Assembly: GCA_949775045.1 (NCBI GenBank)
Contig: OX459103.1
Span: 2,686,501-2,750,500 of the forward strand
DNA length: 64,000 nucleotides
Direction of reading: 5' to 3'
Source of the DNA: Metridium senile
Taxonomy: Eukaryota; Cnidaria; Anthozoa; Actiniaria; Metridiidae
The position numbers and the translations under genes are program-made. The notes under the pieces were generated by a model. It had not been told where the DNA came from and searched no databases. It saw nothing but the letters and a program-made list of their open reading frames with translations. Shown here in pieces: positions 18,908 to 32,900 of the stretch (positions are counted from its first letter, which is position 1; each line of letters opens with the position of its first letter).

Positions 18908-20474
18908 TATATATAATCTCAAGAAGGTTGTTGGTTTTGATATAGATATATTACATTGTTATTATTTTGTTTTACGCTATTCTCTACTTTTACACAACCA
19001 TAATGCCTTGTGTTTTGGGGGGAAGATATTATATTTCAAATTTGTTTTATTGGAATTACAATTGATTTAATATGCATTACAATAGCTACCCCCAAAACAG
19101 AAAGCATTAAGGTTATTGTGCAAGTAAAGAATGTAGTTCATAGCTGCCAGGTCAGTCGAGTAGCTACAACAATATTAATATAAAATGAGAAATATAATGT
19201 TTCAAGACTATTATCAAAAGACGCGATACAACTGGTTTCTGAGCAACAAAATGTCGGTCACTTGACAAATACATTTTACCAAAAAAATCAAACCTTCTTT
19301 ACGTTAGATCTCTACATTAAGTGTAAAAATGATATATCTATTGTTATTGGTTAAACATGGAATCGAATTTAATTCATAACTTAATTAATGCACGGTTATC
19401 ATGTACGCACTAATATAATTCGGAATAATATTTTAACTGATATTCTACATTAAAGAGTTAATTGTTCAAGTTTATTTGTTTTACATTTGTCAGCAAGTAC
19501 GAGACTAACAAAACGCAAGACAACATGCGCTCGTTTCCCCTAAATGTCCAAATAAAGTCTCAAAATAATTCAAAATGAGGTGCAACAAACATGATATTTT
19601 ATAGTAAAAAAAACCCTCTAAAATACGTATATATAATAAATTGTTTGCGAATATGATTATCGGATTAGAAAAAAGCCGAGAGGGGAGAGTTGTTTTGGAA
19701 TAGCTGTGTTAACGATGTGGCAGCGCAAAGACGAGTGGCAGAAAAACGGATTTGTAGGGGAGGGGGAGAGGAGCGAAGCTTTTTCCACTCGGAAGCATAG
19801 CTGCCCTAAAACAAATTTGTCCCCTCCCCCCAAAAGGACATGCTTGATTCGCAGGCTATGAAGAAAACTCAGTTGTTTTGAGTGTTATGCATAGTGCTTA
19901 TCCATATTCTATTTCTATTTCTGTTCTAGTTCCGGTTCCGGTTTCGGCTCTATTTCTCTTTTCCTTCTTCGTGGTGAAATCCTTAAATTCTCTACTGATC
20001 AAATATTTCGACCATTTTACTGCTAGTCACCATGAGAGAGACCAACAAAACATAGACTCGCACCTGCTTTTTAAATAACATAACAATTTCTTTTCGTCTT
20101 TGTACGGCGTAATGTATCACGGACATTCTGGGAAAGTATAGTACCATGAAGCTCAAAGACCCAACATTTAGAATTGGTTTGAAACATACAGCTACAAAAT
20201 ATTTCTTTTGTTCTATGCTCCAGAATATTAATGTTGTTTTTATATTTGTTTCCGTAGTTATTCGAGTCTTCTTATATTTACGTCCTCTCAAAATTAAAAT
20301 TATAACCTATCTCTGGATTCAAAATGTCTCTATCAAGTCTATGTGTAACAAATTTGGTAGGAAATTTAAAGCATGTAGAAATCTTGATTTAGGATTCAAA
20401 TACGAAACATGGTATCAAAACTCCTAATTTGTATAACAATACTTCGGTATTTTTAGTAGCTTGAAACAAAATTT

Positions 20475-20620
20475 AAATGGGAACTAGCGAGTAAACGAGT
20501 ATAGGCTGCGTCGGTGTTTGATATAAACGATAGGTAATATAATGAAATTTGTAAAACCGTAAAAAATGTTGATTTAACTTTACTGACGTTTTGAGCTTTT
20601 GCCCTTCGTCGGAGTAAAAA
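20475..20620 (-). repeat. Dispersed repeat R1, upstream of gene 3
   Basis: Contains GTATAGGCTGCGTCGGTG, GGTAATATAATGAAATTTGT and the hammerhead relic. Further copies are at about 21050-21200, 46565-46705, 47140-47290 and 56920-57075. Probably a fragment of a hammerhead-bearing retroelement such as a Penelope-like element. Confidence 0.55.
20579..20618 (-). ncRNA. Degenerate hammerhead relic in repeat R1
   Basis: Reading the minus strand, stem I TTTACT/AGTAAA flanks CCGACGA (core U changed to C), stem II GGGC/GCTC, AAAA in place of GAAA, then AC-GTC. The fold survives but two catalytic bases are changed, so it is predicted inactive. The same relic is at 46663-46702. Confidence 0.5.
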
Positions 20621-20858
20621 AAGTGGGAAAAACAAAATTTAGTTACTCAATTGAATGTATTTCTCACATCTAACTAGCTACTTGGAAGCCAAACCGCGCA
20701 ACACAAGAGATACTCAATTATTACCGTCATTGCCTCCCCAAAGACCAGCGGGGTTGAAATTTAATAATTTACTTATGTGAAGAGGAAGCTTCAATTGCAA
20801 ATGTGATTGCCATGGAGAGTGAACATCGTAAGTGGCATTGAACATTTTACGCCAAAAA

Positions 20859-20916
20859 ATGTTCCCTGGTCCAGTATTCGCATTTCTAGCTTTGATGAAC
20901 ATAATCGTAAAAACAG
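20859..20916 (+). CDS. Gene 3 exon 1, signal peptide
   Basis: 58 nt, ATG preceded by AAAAA (A at -3), ending at CAG/GTGAGA in phase 1. It lies only 1.1 kb before its PAN exon, against 4 kb in gene 1. Confidence 0.8.
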
Positions 20917-23900
20917 GTGAGATATTATTTCCATTTATTGATCAAAATTAACAGCTAGTTAAAACAAGTTCTTAGATTTAAAATTACCACACACTGTAGG
21001 AATGACTTACTTTAGTATATTTTAGGCATTATAAATATTTTTTTTAAATGGAGACTATCGAGTAAACTGATATAGGCAACGTCGGTGTATGATATACGAT
21101 AGGCAATATAATGAAAGATGTAATACTGTAAAAACTGCCATGTAGCTTTACTGACGTTTTGAGCTTTCGTCCTTCGTCGAAGCACTCCGGAGTGGCTAAA
21201 GCTCGGGCTTTTTACAGTGCAACAAATCTGATCTTCTTAATTATCCTTTATATATGTTACTTTAAATAATTATACGTCACACTTCTGAACTTACCATTCA
21301 AAAAAAACTGCCAATGATGTAATGGAAACATCATTTATAAAATCTTAAGGATGAAAACCGTGATTTTCTAGCTATGTAACGACTAAGTTTGTTAAAAAAA
21401 TTTCAAAAATAAAATTAGTCGCAAGAGTTGTACTCAAAATATACATCGGGCTGTAGTGCACTACTTCAAGAACAGTTTAATTTTTGTCGAGCAATTTGAG
21501 ATTTTAGTTTGACGGCTCAATCATGCCAATCATTGCAGCTATTTTATTATATAATCTCTTTCGACATCAAACAATGGCCTATGCTGGTGTAATTGTCACA
21601 TTGCCCACTCTGCACTTCTTCGCATTAATGCCAACCATGTTTTGATAAAACTGCAATTACTTAAGCTCCACTATCGACCCCTATGCTTTGCGGCCGTTTT
21701 GAGATATTAGCAGTATTTCTTAAGATTATTTGGATTGAGAAGGCCTTATGTAACTTTGATAATTTCGTGTTACACGAAATTAGGTCGAGGCGCGCAAAGC
21801 ATCAGGGCCTTTTTAAAATAAGACTTTATGACACCCAAAACTTTAGTTAGAACCAGTGGAAACACATAAGGATCTTTCACCTGCATGAAGAGTATTTTAT
21901 ATTATATTATTTCATTGAAAAAAATATTTTATCAAATTCTAAAATTCCTAATTTTGACTAATTTTTGATTTACGTGCTATATTTTTATGTATTAATTTAA
22001 ATTAACATCACAGATGCCGATTGCCGCTCTCTGAAGTTTTTAGCTGATGGACGAATAGCCGATCAAATCCTTACCAACCACACCATTGCTAACCTCACAG
22101 TCAACGAAGAGAGGATGTGTCGTGTGAATTGTTACCTGAACCATGACTGTGTATCGTTCAACATTGGGCCAACGTCATCTGAGTCGCTCTTGTGTCAACT
22201 GAGCGATGCTGTTCGCCAACAGTATCCCCTGGACATGAAAGAAAAGATGGGATACTTTTATCAAGAGTCTAATGTAAGTAATAAGCGACAGTTTTGAACC
22301 AACATATTTTAAAACTGACAACTGTATAGAGTAACTTTCCTAGGGAGCCTGTGAAAAAAGATTCAATATACACTTTTTTCAAAAATGGTGGTAGCAAGCT
22401 ACAGTGCAAATTTTGAATCATTATTTTCTTTTTATCGATTTATTCATAGCATATTTTTGTTTTTGTTATGTGAACAGAGCAATGTGTTGCAGCTGTGGTA
22501 TATTATGCATGACGAAATTGTACTACAAAACAATGCATTTTGAGTCCGGTTATAATAATTACGTTGAATAACGGCTACTATTCCTTCACTAAAGACAAAA
22601 ATGCAAAATTTCTATTGTTTTGGCCGAGTGGGACTGAATACCAGTCGCTTTAATGACTCACCCATATCATTATTTAGTTAGTTTAAAGCTTAAAAGCCGA
22701 GTAAAGATATAATTTGGCTTTGATTTGTTTGTTTTTTCTCAACGGCTTTTTTGAATTTTCTTGAACAAGATGTGCGTGAGCGTGATGCGTAGTAGTAGTA
22801 GCAAGTGCCCACATGTACGTTGATATACTCAAATCTATACGCTTAAATATCTTCACTTTTGTTCTAGAACAATCCGTGTGCAAAGAATCCGTGCGTTAAC
22901 GCGACATGTCAAGCAGGTTTTGGTCAAGACAATTTCAAATGCCTCTGCCCAAAAAACCGTAAGGGACAGAGATGCGAACTTGGTAAGTAACAATCTAAAT
23001 TATCGATTGTTGAAATTAATATAGACTTTGCATTAATATAAACAAAAGTAATAGCTGAGACAATGACCAACCAACCAATCAGCCAGCCAGCCAATGAAAC
23101 AAATATGGAAACGAGCAAACAAACAAATTTTTAAAGAACAAACAAACAAACAAACAAAATAAAAAACACATTAACAGACAAGGAAACTAAAAGAAGAATT
23201 AGGAACAAAGAAAAATACGAATAACCAAACAGTGAAACGAACCAATTAAAACCTCACTTAACAAACTGCCACACTGAGAGACCAAATCATCCATCTATTT
23301 ATCCGAATTACAATGGTCCCTTTCACAGTTCACTGCGCCATATCATTTCCAAAGGAAGTCGGGCCATATTTTTTATTTTATTGGTATTTTTCGGTACTAC
23401 ATTTTTTATTGACTTCCAATCTCTTGCATTGAAGCGTGGCTGACGTTGACCTTGCATTGATATAGACCTTTTAAAGGCCCTCTTGCATCCGAGATGCATT
23501 GCGTGCTTCGATGATTTTCTGACATAAAAATAAAAAACAATTTTAGTGAAGAAAAGTAATACCTTATAATATCTGTTTCCATCGTTCGTTATAAAAGTTA
23601 ATTTTCATAAAATAATTTTGAATAGTAAAAGTTAATATCTAAGTAAGAGTGAATGTCCGAGACGGTCAGGTATGACCGGTAATAGGAAAATATGAAAATC
23701 CTTCAAACTTTGCCAGAATGTAGGTCTATATGAACTATTCATTCTGAGTAAGTTTCGTTTCCATCGGATAAATAGTTTAGGAGAACGAGGTCGATATTGG
23801 ATTTTCGAGTTCACTTCCGGTTTTACGAGGTAATTTCACCGTATTCCAAAAATCGCTACTTTTCACAACAAATTAAACTGTGTATATTTTATCAAAAACT

Positions 23901-26900
23901 GTTGACTTGCACATAGTACAGATGTTTTCTTATAAGGACGCAAATTATTTCGGCATTTGGAATAAAAATGAATATTTTTCAGATTTTTCAATTATTTTTA
24001 CATTTTCGAGTAATTTTATAATGGGTAAATCTAACGCAAAATATCTCCCATGTTACATCGATTCACATGTCAAACCAGCTTATGCTGAACTGGGCACCTC
24101 TGTATAAATATTAAATAAATAAAACTGCAGTCGTGACAAGACGAAGTGTAACAGCTACTTAGCGACAAAAACGCGCCAGTTCGTAAACAACCCAAAACTT
24201 ATGTTATGAAATTAAAATTCATCCACTTGTAAAAACGATATATTTCTTTTATTCAACATGCTCAAACCAATATCAGTAATATATTGAGTTCTGTTAAGAT
24301 GTTTTAAGGCACGGGTTTGGAGACACTCTGAGTGAAGCTTAATCTGTGTGAACCACAGGGAGCCCGGCTTTTTGTCGTTTCTTTTCTTTTTTTCTCTCTC
24401 TTTATTTACCCTAATAATACGCTATATTATGTTTGCATTGGGATTCCTGTGATATGAGACAGTTCCGACGTATTAATGCAATTAACAGTAACTCGATAGG
24501 AGGATTATACTCTTATCTGTAACGCACTCGCTAGAGAGTGCGTTAAGATAAGAGTTTATCCTCCTATCGAGTTACTGTTAATTACATCATCACTTAAACG
24601 GTACGTCGGAGCTGTTTTATTCTACAGGAATCCTGCTGCAAACATAATATAGCGTATTATTAGCGTAAATAAAGAGAGAGAGAAAAAATGAAAAGAAACG
24701 ACAAAAAGCCGGGCTCCCTGTGTGTGAACGGGGTCAACTGTGACAAATCGAACGCTATCCCGCCGTGACAGTTAGGGTTTAAAAGTGTTATAAACACAGT
24801 CTAAAACACAACTTGAAGTTGATGAATACCATTTAAATGAGAATAGAAATATCTTACCTGAATAGACATGTTATCCTGAAGAATATAACGAGCCAAATTA
24901 GATGCGGACATATATCCTAACGACGAATTACTAACTGAGTGTAATAACAACTGGAGTGCGTGACACAGGCAGCCCAAACTTTTAAAAGATTCCGAAGTGT
25001 TACTGTTTGAAATTATTGTTCTTGATTCTTTTCTATGTATATATATTATTTTATTTTATTTAATTTCCTTGACTACGACCAATGCTTAGTATTGTTGTTG
25101 TTATTATATTTGCAAGATATTTTATTTGCAAGACAACGAGATTTTAACATTATGAATTATGTCCTGTTAGCTTTTATTAAGGGGCCTTTCATTTGTAAGT
25201 GTATTGTGTTTGGGGGGGGGGGGGGGGGGGGGTGATATTTCTTGTACTTTATTATAGTCATAAGATTACAGCATAGTTAACTATGATTTACAATAGTAAC
25301 TAGATAAAGATAATCATAATGTGAATCACTTATAAAACACACTAGAGTATAATATTACATCAACACGTGATGTCAACAGTAACTAGATATATGTTCGTAT
25401 GTGAGATAAGGATATAATGTTACATCTCCCTCTCTTTGAATGAATTAGTTATTAAACTTAATTGTTGGTTTGACAGTGCGTCCATATCTAGTGACATATG
25501 CATAGCTTGAGGGTGTGTCCGTGCTAGCATTGTTCTGTTGTACTTGGTCATGGACTGTTTTGCTGGTCGTGGTGTCTTGTGTTTGTTCTGTGTTATTTGG
25601 TCGTAGGTCTGATCTTGTTCTACGGTAAACCGTCCCGTTTTCATTCTTCTTAACCATATATGACCTTGGTTCTCTGGCAGGTTGTTGTATAACTGCTGGC
25701 TCCCAAGTCTTTCTCTTGTGGTCATAAATGCGAACTTGTTGTCCTTCTGCTAGGGCTTCTTGCGGCGCTCTGGTAGAACGGTTATAGTACTTTCCTTGTC
25801 TCTCTTGCCTCTGGAGTGGACTTTCCTTGATGTGATCTCTGTTGGCTGCAGTGTGGAAGGCTCTTTGCGCAGTCGGTAAGGTATTCTGTACTTCCGGTTG
25901 TTCAATAGTTCCGCTGGTGACCTAAGGTTGTTGTCGACTGGAGTCGATCTGTATGACAGGATTCCTAGATAGGGATCGTCTCTTGCTCAGCGCACTTCTT
26001 TAGGATGTTTTCGACGCTCTGAACCATTCTCTCGGCGAAACCATTGCATTGTGGATATAACGGCGAGCTCGTGATGTGGTCTATACCATATGTTGCTGTA
26101 AACAGCTTGAATTCTTTGCAGTAATACTGAGGGCCATTATCAGTTACTAGTCGTGCAGGTATTCCGTGTTCCGAGAAAATACTCTTCATGTGGTTTATAA
26201 TGGCTACTGAGGTGGTGCTAGTGAGGTGATGAATGATCGGAAACTTGCTGTATTGGTCAGCTACCAGTAGGTAGTGTTTACCGCTGTATTCAAATAAGTC
26301 GGAGCTAAGGGTTTCCCATGGTCGGCTAGGCGTGTCTGCTTGCAGGATTGGCTCTTTTTGGTTCTTCTTCTGGTACTTTTGACATGGTTCGCAGCGTTCA
26401 ACGAGTTGAGTAATGTCTTTAGTGATCCCAGGCCAATATACGCAGGACCTTGCCCTGAGGAGACATTTCTCAATGCCTAAGTGGCCTTGGTGGATAGTAG
26501 TCAAGATTTCAGCTTGTAGCTTAGGCGGAATGACGATACGATCGTGCTTGAGTAAGATTCCGTCTTCAATGGTGAGTTCTTCTCTGAAGTTCCAATAGTC
26601 ATGTAGTGTTGTTGGGCATTCACTTCTTTTGTCTGGCCATCCCTTGAATATTGTCTCCCTTAGGAGGGACAATGTAGTGTCTCTCTCTGTCTCTTCCCTG
26701 ATCTGTTGAAGCTTGGTAGGTGAGGCAGGAAGGGTCTTAGTGATGCAGTGGACATCAATCCTTGGTAGTTCTCCAACGGTTGGTCCTGTCTGCGGTGTGA
26801 TTCTTGAAAGGGCATCTGCTATCGGTACATCTGCTCCTTTGACGTATGTGACTGTGACGTCATACTTTAAGGCACGGAGGACTAGTCTTTGTAGTCTCGG

Positions 26901-29900
26901 TGGACAGCTGGTGAGTTTCTTCTTGAAGATAGATTCAAGAGGCTTGTGATCTGTGTTGACTGTACAATGCTTTCCGTAGATGAAGTAATGGAATCTTTCT
27001 AGGCCCCATACGACGCCTAGTGTCTCTCTTTCTATATTGCTGTAGTTAGACTCTGTTTCTGTAAGGGCTTTCGATGCGTAACAGACCGGTTGACCATTTT
27101 GTAGGAGGACTGCGCCTAATCCTTTTTGCGAGGCGTCTGTCTGGATTGTTGTTTCAGCATTCTTGTCAAAGTATGTGAGCACTGGAGCTGATACAATCTC
27201 TTGCTTCACATCTTGGAAGGCATTATCATGCTCTGCGCCCCACATATAGGCGGTGTTTGCTTTAGTCAGGTCTCGTAGTGGCGCTGTAATTGTTGCTAGC
27301 TTGCTTGAGTATCTTGTCAAGTAGTTTACGAGTCCTAATAAGCTTTGTAAGTCTTTGACATTTCCTGGTGGCTTCATGTTGAGTATGGCTGTTACTTTCT
27401 TCCTGTCCGGTTTAATTCCTTCAGGCGTCCACGTGTGGCCAAAGAAACTTACTTCTCTGCACTTGAGCTGCACTTTGTCTTTGTTAAACTTAACGCCCTT
27501 TTCTCTTGCGCGCTCCATCAGTTTGATTAAGTTGTCGTCATGTTCTTTTTCTGTCTTGCCGTAAACAAAGTTATCATCGGCAATGCCTGTAACAATGTCC
27601 TGCGATACGTTAAGTCCAAATGGCATGCGCGTGTACCTGTATCTGCCGAATGGTGTGTTGAACGTCGTAAGTAAAGAGATCTGTTTATCGAGAGGCACGT
27701 GCCAATATCCTTTCGTCGCATCGACGATGCTAAAGAACTTAGCTTCATGTAGCCATAGGCTGTGAGGATCTGTGGCGGTCCAAGTACTTTGTCTTTCGGC
27801 GAAGCGACGATTTTGACGAAATCTACTTTGGATATGACGTTTGTTTCTGCACCAGTGTCGACTTTACACACTGCAGTGGTTGCATTCTTGTGGTAGGGCT
27901 TAGCAGTTACGTTGATTCTTGTGAATACTTTGTTGCGATTTGTTTTCTTTAAACTGTCAACTTCTAGCGATCCTAGGAATAAGTCATCGCAGTCATCTTG
28001 TTCGTTGCTTGTTTCGTCGTGTATCTCGTGGACTTGTTTCCGTTTCCGGCACATTTTACTAAAATGTCCTGGTTTATACAATAGTGACACTCGACGTTGC
28101 TGGCTGGACATTTCCGGTTTGTTGTGTGTTGCTCGTTTCCACAACGCTGACACTCAGATTTAATATTTGTGGCTGTGTTGGATTCTTGAACATAACTATA
28201 GCGTCGTTCAGGTTTTCGTTGAGTCGATCTGTGTCGTTGTGGACTCTTGAGAGCGTTTACTTCGTTGCTTGTCTTACTCATTGCGAGGAGTTGTTGACGT
28301 GTTGCTTCTTCAGTTCGTGCGATCTGTCTTGCTTTTTGAAAGGTCAAAGTGTTGCCTTCTGCAATGCACTTTTTTCTTACTGTTTCGTAGTCAGTACCAA
28401 ACACAAGTGTGTCCCTTGACATTTCGTCGTGAATGTCGGTGGGGAAGCCACAACTTTGTACGAGGAGTTGTGCTTCGATCAGAAAAACATCGAGTGGTCT
28501 GTTGTCTTGTTTTACGTTACGTAGGCTGAATCTGTTTAAGATATGGTTCGCTTGCGGTTTTACGTGATCTTCAAATCTTTTCCAGTACTCTTGGATGTCT
28601 TTCTTTTCATCTGTTGACAAGTTCCATGTATTATAAAGGTCTAGTCCATAGTCTCCAGTCCATAATAGTAGGTAGTTACACTTTTGTTCTTTTGCTCTTG
28701 CTTTTATCGGCCCATCGAACAAAAGTTCACATATCTGTTTAAAACGCTTGAATCTGTTGTATAAATCCGGTCCTGAAGACCAGTCCATTTGGGGATTTCA
28801 AACCCAATTAGATCTCCCATTTTGTGCTTGTATTTTCACGGTAATTGTAAGTGACGCTCGACGATATCTCGAGGACAATGTAATATCGCGATGAGTTCTG
28901 ATCAAATCTAGCGCAGACTTGACTTCATTTGAGGATTCTTTGCTGTAAATCGTTGATCCCGCTTCTGACATCCATGTGATATTTCTTGTACTTTATTATA
29001 GTCATAAGATTACAGCATAGTTAACTATGATTTACAATAGCAACTAGATAAAGATAATCATAATGTGAATCACTTATAAAACACACAAGAGTATAATATT
29101 ACATCAACACGTGATGTCAACAGTAACTAGATATATGTTCGTATGTGAGATAAGGATATAATGTTACAGGGGGGGGGGGGGGGGGGTCGGTTATACCTGT
29201 CCCCCAGACACATCTTACTTCTGTATAACACTATAGCCAAACCAACATTAGAATATTGTTGATCTGTCTGGGGAAATTGCTCTTCTGAACTTCTCCAACA
29301 TCTGCTTCTCGCTCAAAACGTGCTGTTAACTCTGACGTTTCGACTCCCTCTATCAACCTTTTCCAAAAACTTGGGGTGTGCCCTATTTCTGACATTATTC
29401 GTGTGAGGCTTGCCAACCTTGTCTTTAAACTCCAAACCCTTTAGCAAGTAAGATAAGCCGCCCACACCATAAATACACTACTAGGCAGGTCTCAAAATAT
29501 AACCTAAACATCCCAAAGGCCACAACTAATGCAGGAAAACGTCGCTTCTCCTTTCTGAAACCCACACCATCGAAACTGTTAGTGCTTTCAACAGAAAATG
29601 TAAATATTACTCGAAATCTAAGTTAAAATAAGCAGTAGAGCTAAATACAGCCAGACTGTACTGATAAAGACATTCAATTTCATCTGTAAAAATATACAAT
29701 TAGTAAATTAGTTGAAATTCCAATTGTAAATATTCATTAATAAATAGAAATATATAATAAGATTAATTATTAGATTATTAGATATACCTAGTTTAGTTAA
29801 TTCAATTGTATAGGTAGATCAAAATCAGCATATATGTAAATATTTTTATGGGTCAAATTGGAAAAAAGCTCTGCTTTATTTGATACCCAATAAAGATTTA

Positions 29901-32900
29901 TTATTATTATTATTATTAAGGATACACCGGAGAAAATATTTCTCAAAACCCTCCAAATTTTTAAATCACCCTGAGTGAAATGTAAGACAATTATCTTCAA
30001 TTCTATGAAAAAAAAATAGTCGAAATTTTTTTTTTCAAGGGAGATATTGAAGAAAAACTAGTTCGAACGCTCTTCGAAAGGTGTTGGACTGTCGACAGGA
30101 GATGTCAGAGGAGATTTTAGGCGGGTCACGCAAAATACATTAGTGTCACTGTCACACTACATTACAAACACATCACGGACTATCAATTGAAGCTATAAAC
30201 ACGCGAAATTTGTATCACAAGAAATAGATATTCAAGTATTATATATAGTCATTAAGTTAGATTTTTAAAGTTCGTTTTTATACCGTTGTACTTTTGTATC
30301 TGTGGTTGGGATGTCTTGTCGAGGAAGGAAAGAGCCCTTTCTATCGCAATCGATCGAAGAAAGAGGCTCCGAAGCTGTGAGGAATTTTCCACTCAAAAGG
30401 CAGAGCCGCTCGTGTTCAGCGACCGAGGCTAGGGTCGTAGATCTCGTACTATGACCAAAAAAACTATTGGAGGAACAGCACGGGGAAATATGAACCGTAA
30501 GTTCTAGTGCCATGCATAGCACGAGACAACCGCCACAACATGCTATGATCAATGATGGTCGGTCACAACCTCAGAAAGAATGATCAGCTAACGGTTGTGG
30601 ACCCTCTGATATTAGAAGAAGGACTAACTAAGCAACGTAAAATACCAAGTTATAAAGACAAGTGATGATGATTTACTGGAAAATTACGAAGTTTTGTGAT
30701 AATATGCTAAAAAAACTACCAAGTTTTCATTATAAATTACGGCGGTGATTGTAAATTATATCGAAACGACTCTACTTGTTATTATCGTCTTTATTCCTTG
30801 ATTTTTTCTCAAGAACCCTATAAAACACAACTATATTCTTAAAATAACTAAATTTAAGTCCAAAATGTTTACTTTCAAAATGAAAACTGGTTTATTATAA
30901 TATACGCGGTAGACAATCACTCCGCACTCCGTCGTTCACTCGGTTAAAGTTGGACACGCATATTATCGAAACGGCTCTACTTGTAATTATCATCTTTATT
31001 GCTTGTTTTTTTCTCAATAAACCTATTATACATAACTATATTCTTAGAATAACTACATTTAAATCCAAAATCTTTACATTAAAAAAAAAAAAAAACGGGT
31101 TTATTATGCGCGGTTATATAAACAAACTCAACATATTCACTACGATTATTGTGCTTGTATCTGGCGTTGCTGTATTTCTGCCTCTTCCGGATCCCCTGCC
31201 TCTTCCTCTTCCTCTAGCTTTTCCTCTGCCGTTCCCTCGTACTCCTCCTATCTTGTTTAATTCTTCTGTTTTCAGGACTGTCGATTTTTTTGCGCGATAA
31301 CACAACAACCGGACAAACGCAAGGTCAAACTATGAACTCACTCAACAAAGTTGATGTCCAGGTCGGTCCAGGATCATATTTCGTTCCTATTGCTTATTGG
31401 CTCACAGCGCTTGGGCTTGGTTTGAGCTTGTCAGAGCCGAGTAAATAATCCTTTAATCCTATTTAACTTCAACTCGCTTTTTCTCGAAAGCAAGTTTTGA
31501 CAAAATACTCAAAATCAAATGGTTAACATGCAAACGTTTTTTAATGAATTTCAGCGAAAATTTGCATGATGACTCCGACACTATTCAGGTATCAAAGTGT
31601 GTTGGCATTTATATTTATTTACATTAATAAGACAGATATGAACCATTCTCTGGAGGATGCGCTAAAAAAGCATAGGTCTGACTTTGAAATGAAATAAAAA
31701 AAATAACTACTCGTTAAAAAAGAAAATGCCAACACTCTTTGAAACTACAATGTGTCCGAAGTAGGATGCCGAAATTTATTTTTCAATTTACGTTAAAACT
31801 ACTGCAGGTTAACGTTCCGCGCTAGGACACCACGTTCCTGTTTAATGTCGGATTCCATTGAATTGAATCGGTTTTGTCAAAAATATGCTGAATATCTGTG
31901 CTGTTTGGTCTTTTAGCTTTAAAAAAATGTATACTTTATCGGGGTTTGCGAATAAATTGAGCGCGCTATTAGCTTTTTAAAAAAACGTCTCTGTTTTGTC
32001 CGGTGTATCCTTAAAAATCCTGCTCAGGGCCAAGCTAAAAAAAAAAACCTGCATAACCTTAAGGGGTAGCGAATGGTAAAATTTTAAAATCCGAGCCTGA
32101 GATTCTAGAAATATATCAGCTCATATATTTACTGTATTTAAAAATTCCAGACTTTGAGACATCAAAAACACAAAAATCCGAGACTTTGAGGCTTCAAAAA
32201 CACGAAAATCCGAGATTTTGACACACCAAAAACACAAAAATCCGTGACTTTGAGGCATCAAAAACACGAAAATCCGAGACTAACGTACTTTAATTTGTAA
32301 CGTACTAAGTCGACCTCGGCGTGTGTTCCCGACAAAAAGTCAACAAATCGCCCGAAAGTTTTTATTTTTATTTATTTTTATTTTATTTTTTTATTATTAT
32401 TTCTACAAAGTTTACACTAAACACAACTACATAACCAAAAACTGGAAAAAAAAAACACGAATTACAAGCACATGTTACGAGAATTACAAGAATTGGTCTC
32501 TTTCTATGAAATTATTAAGTATTATTATATATAAGTATTATGCAATTGTTTCAGGTTTGAATATATATTAATTATTTACATTAAGTCCGATTGAAAATTA
32601 TATGATATTTTTTCATATTTCTTTCTGTGTGAGGCTAGCCGTGATTTCTTTTTTGCAATATAATATTCTATTTTTTCGTATTTCCTTAAAGTTAACTTAA
32701 AATCGCTAAGTTTAGGAGATCTTTCTTTATTTCGTGTATAATAGACAATTGTTTTGAAAATCAGCAGAAGAAAATTTTGGGGGATATCTCCGTCATATCC
32801 TAGTATTATATGTTTGATATTGAGAACTGGGAAGCTTAGATGTTGTGATTCTAACCAGTCTTTACAGCATCCATAGAATTGTTTTGTTTTTTCACATTCC

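Larger units (their letters stand above)
11527..19677 (+). repeat. Segmental duplication 1, second copy
   Basis: Near-identical to 2434-11489. A 37-bp stretch (11490-11526) found in neither parent lies at the join. A TA-flanked MITE at 18652-18907 and one extra 105-bp minisatellite unit are specific to this copy. Confidence 0.9.
25233..29168 (-). mobile_element. Gypsy-type LTR retrotransposon, minus strand, internally deleted
   Basis: Two 192-bp LTRs (25233-25424 and 28977-29168, TG...CA on the + strand, nearly identical) flank gag, protease, reverse transcriptase, RNase H and integrase in Gypsy order. It is inserted in a G tract (21 G left, 18 G right), which hides the target duplication. 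A candidate primer-binding site lies just inside the 5' LTR at 28958-28974, and a purine tract (AAAGAGAGGGAGA on the minus strand) just before the 3' LTR. Similar LTRs imply recent insertion, yet frame breaks and missing RT segments make it defective. Confidence 0.93.

Noticed and set aside
23632..23814. 60-codon frame repeated at 36124-36309
   Set aside because: Lies in the inverted terminal arms of the 12.6-kb element and differs in the two arms at its ends; no evidence of coding.
31114..31308. Arg/Gly-rich minus frame (RGRGRGSGRGR)
   Set aside because: Low-complexity hexamer-like tract inside a nonautonomous transposon, with no start context.
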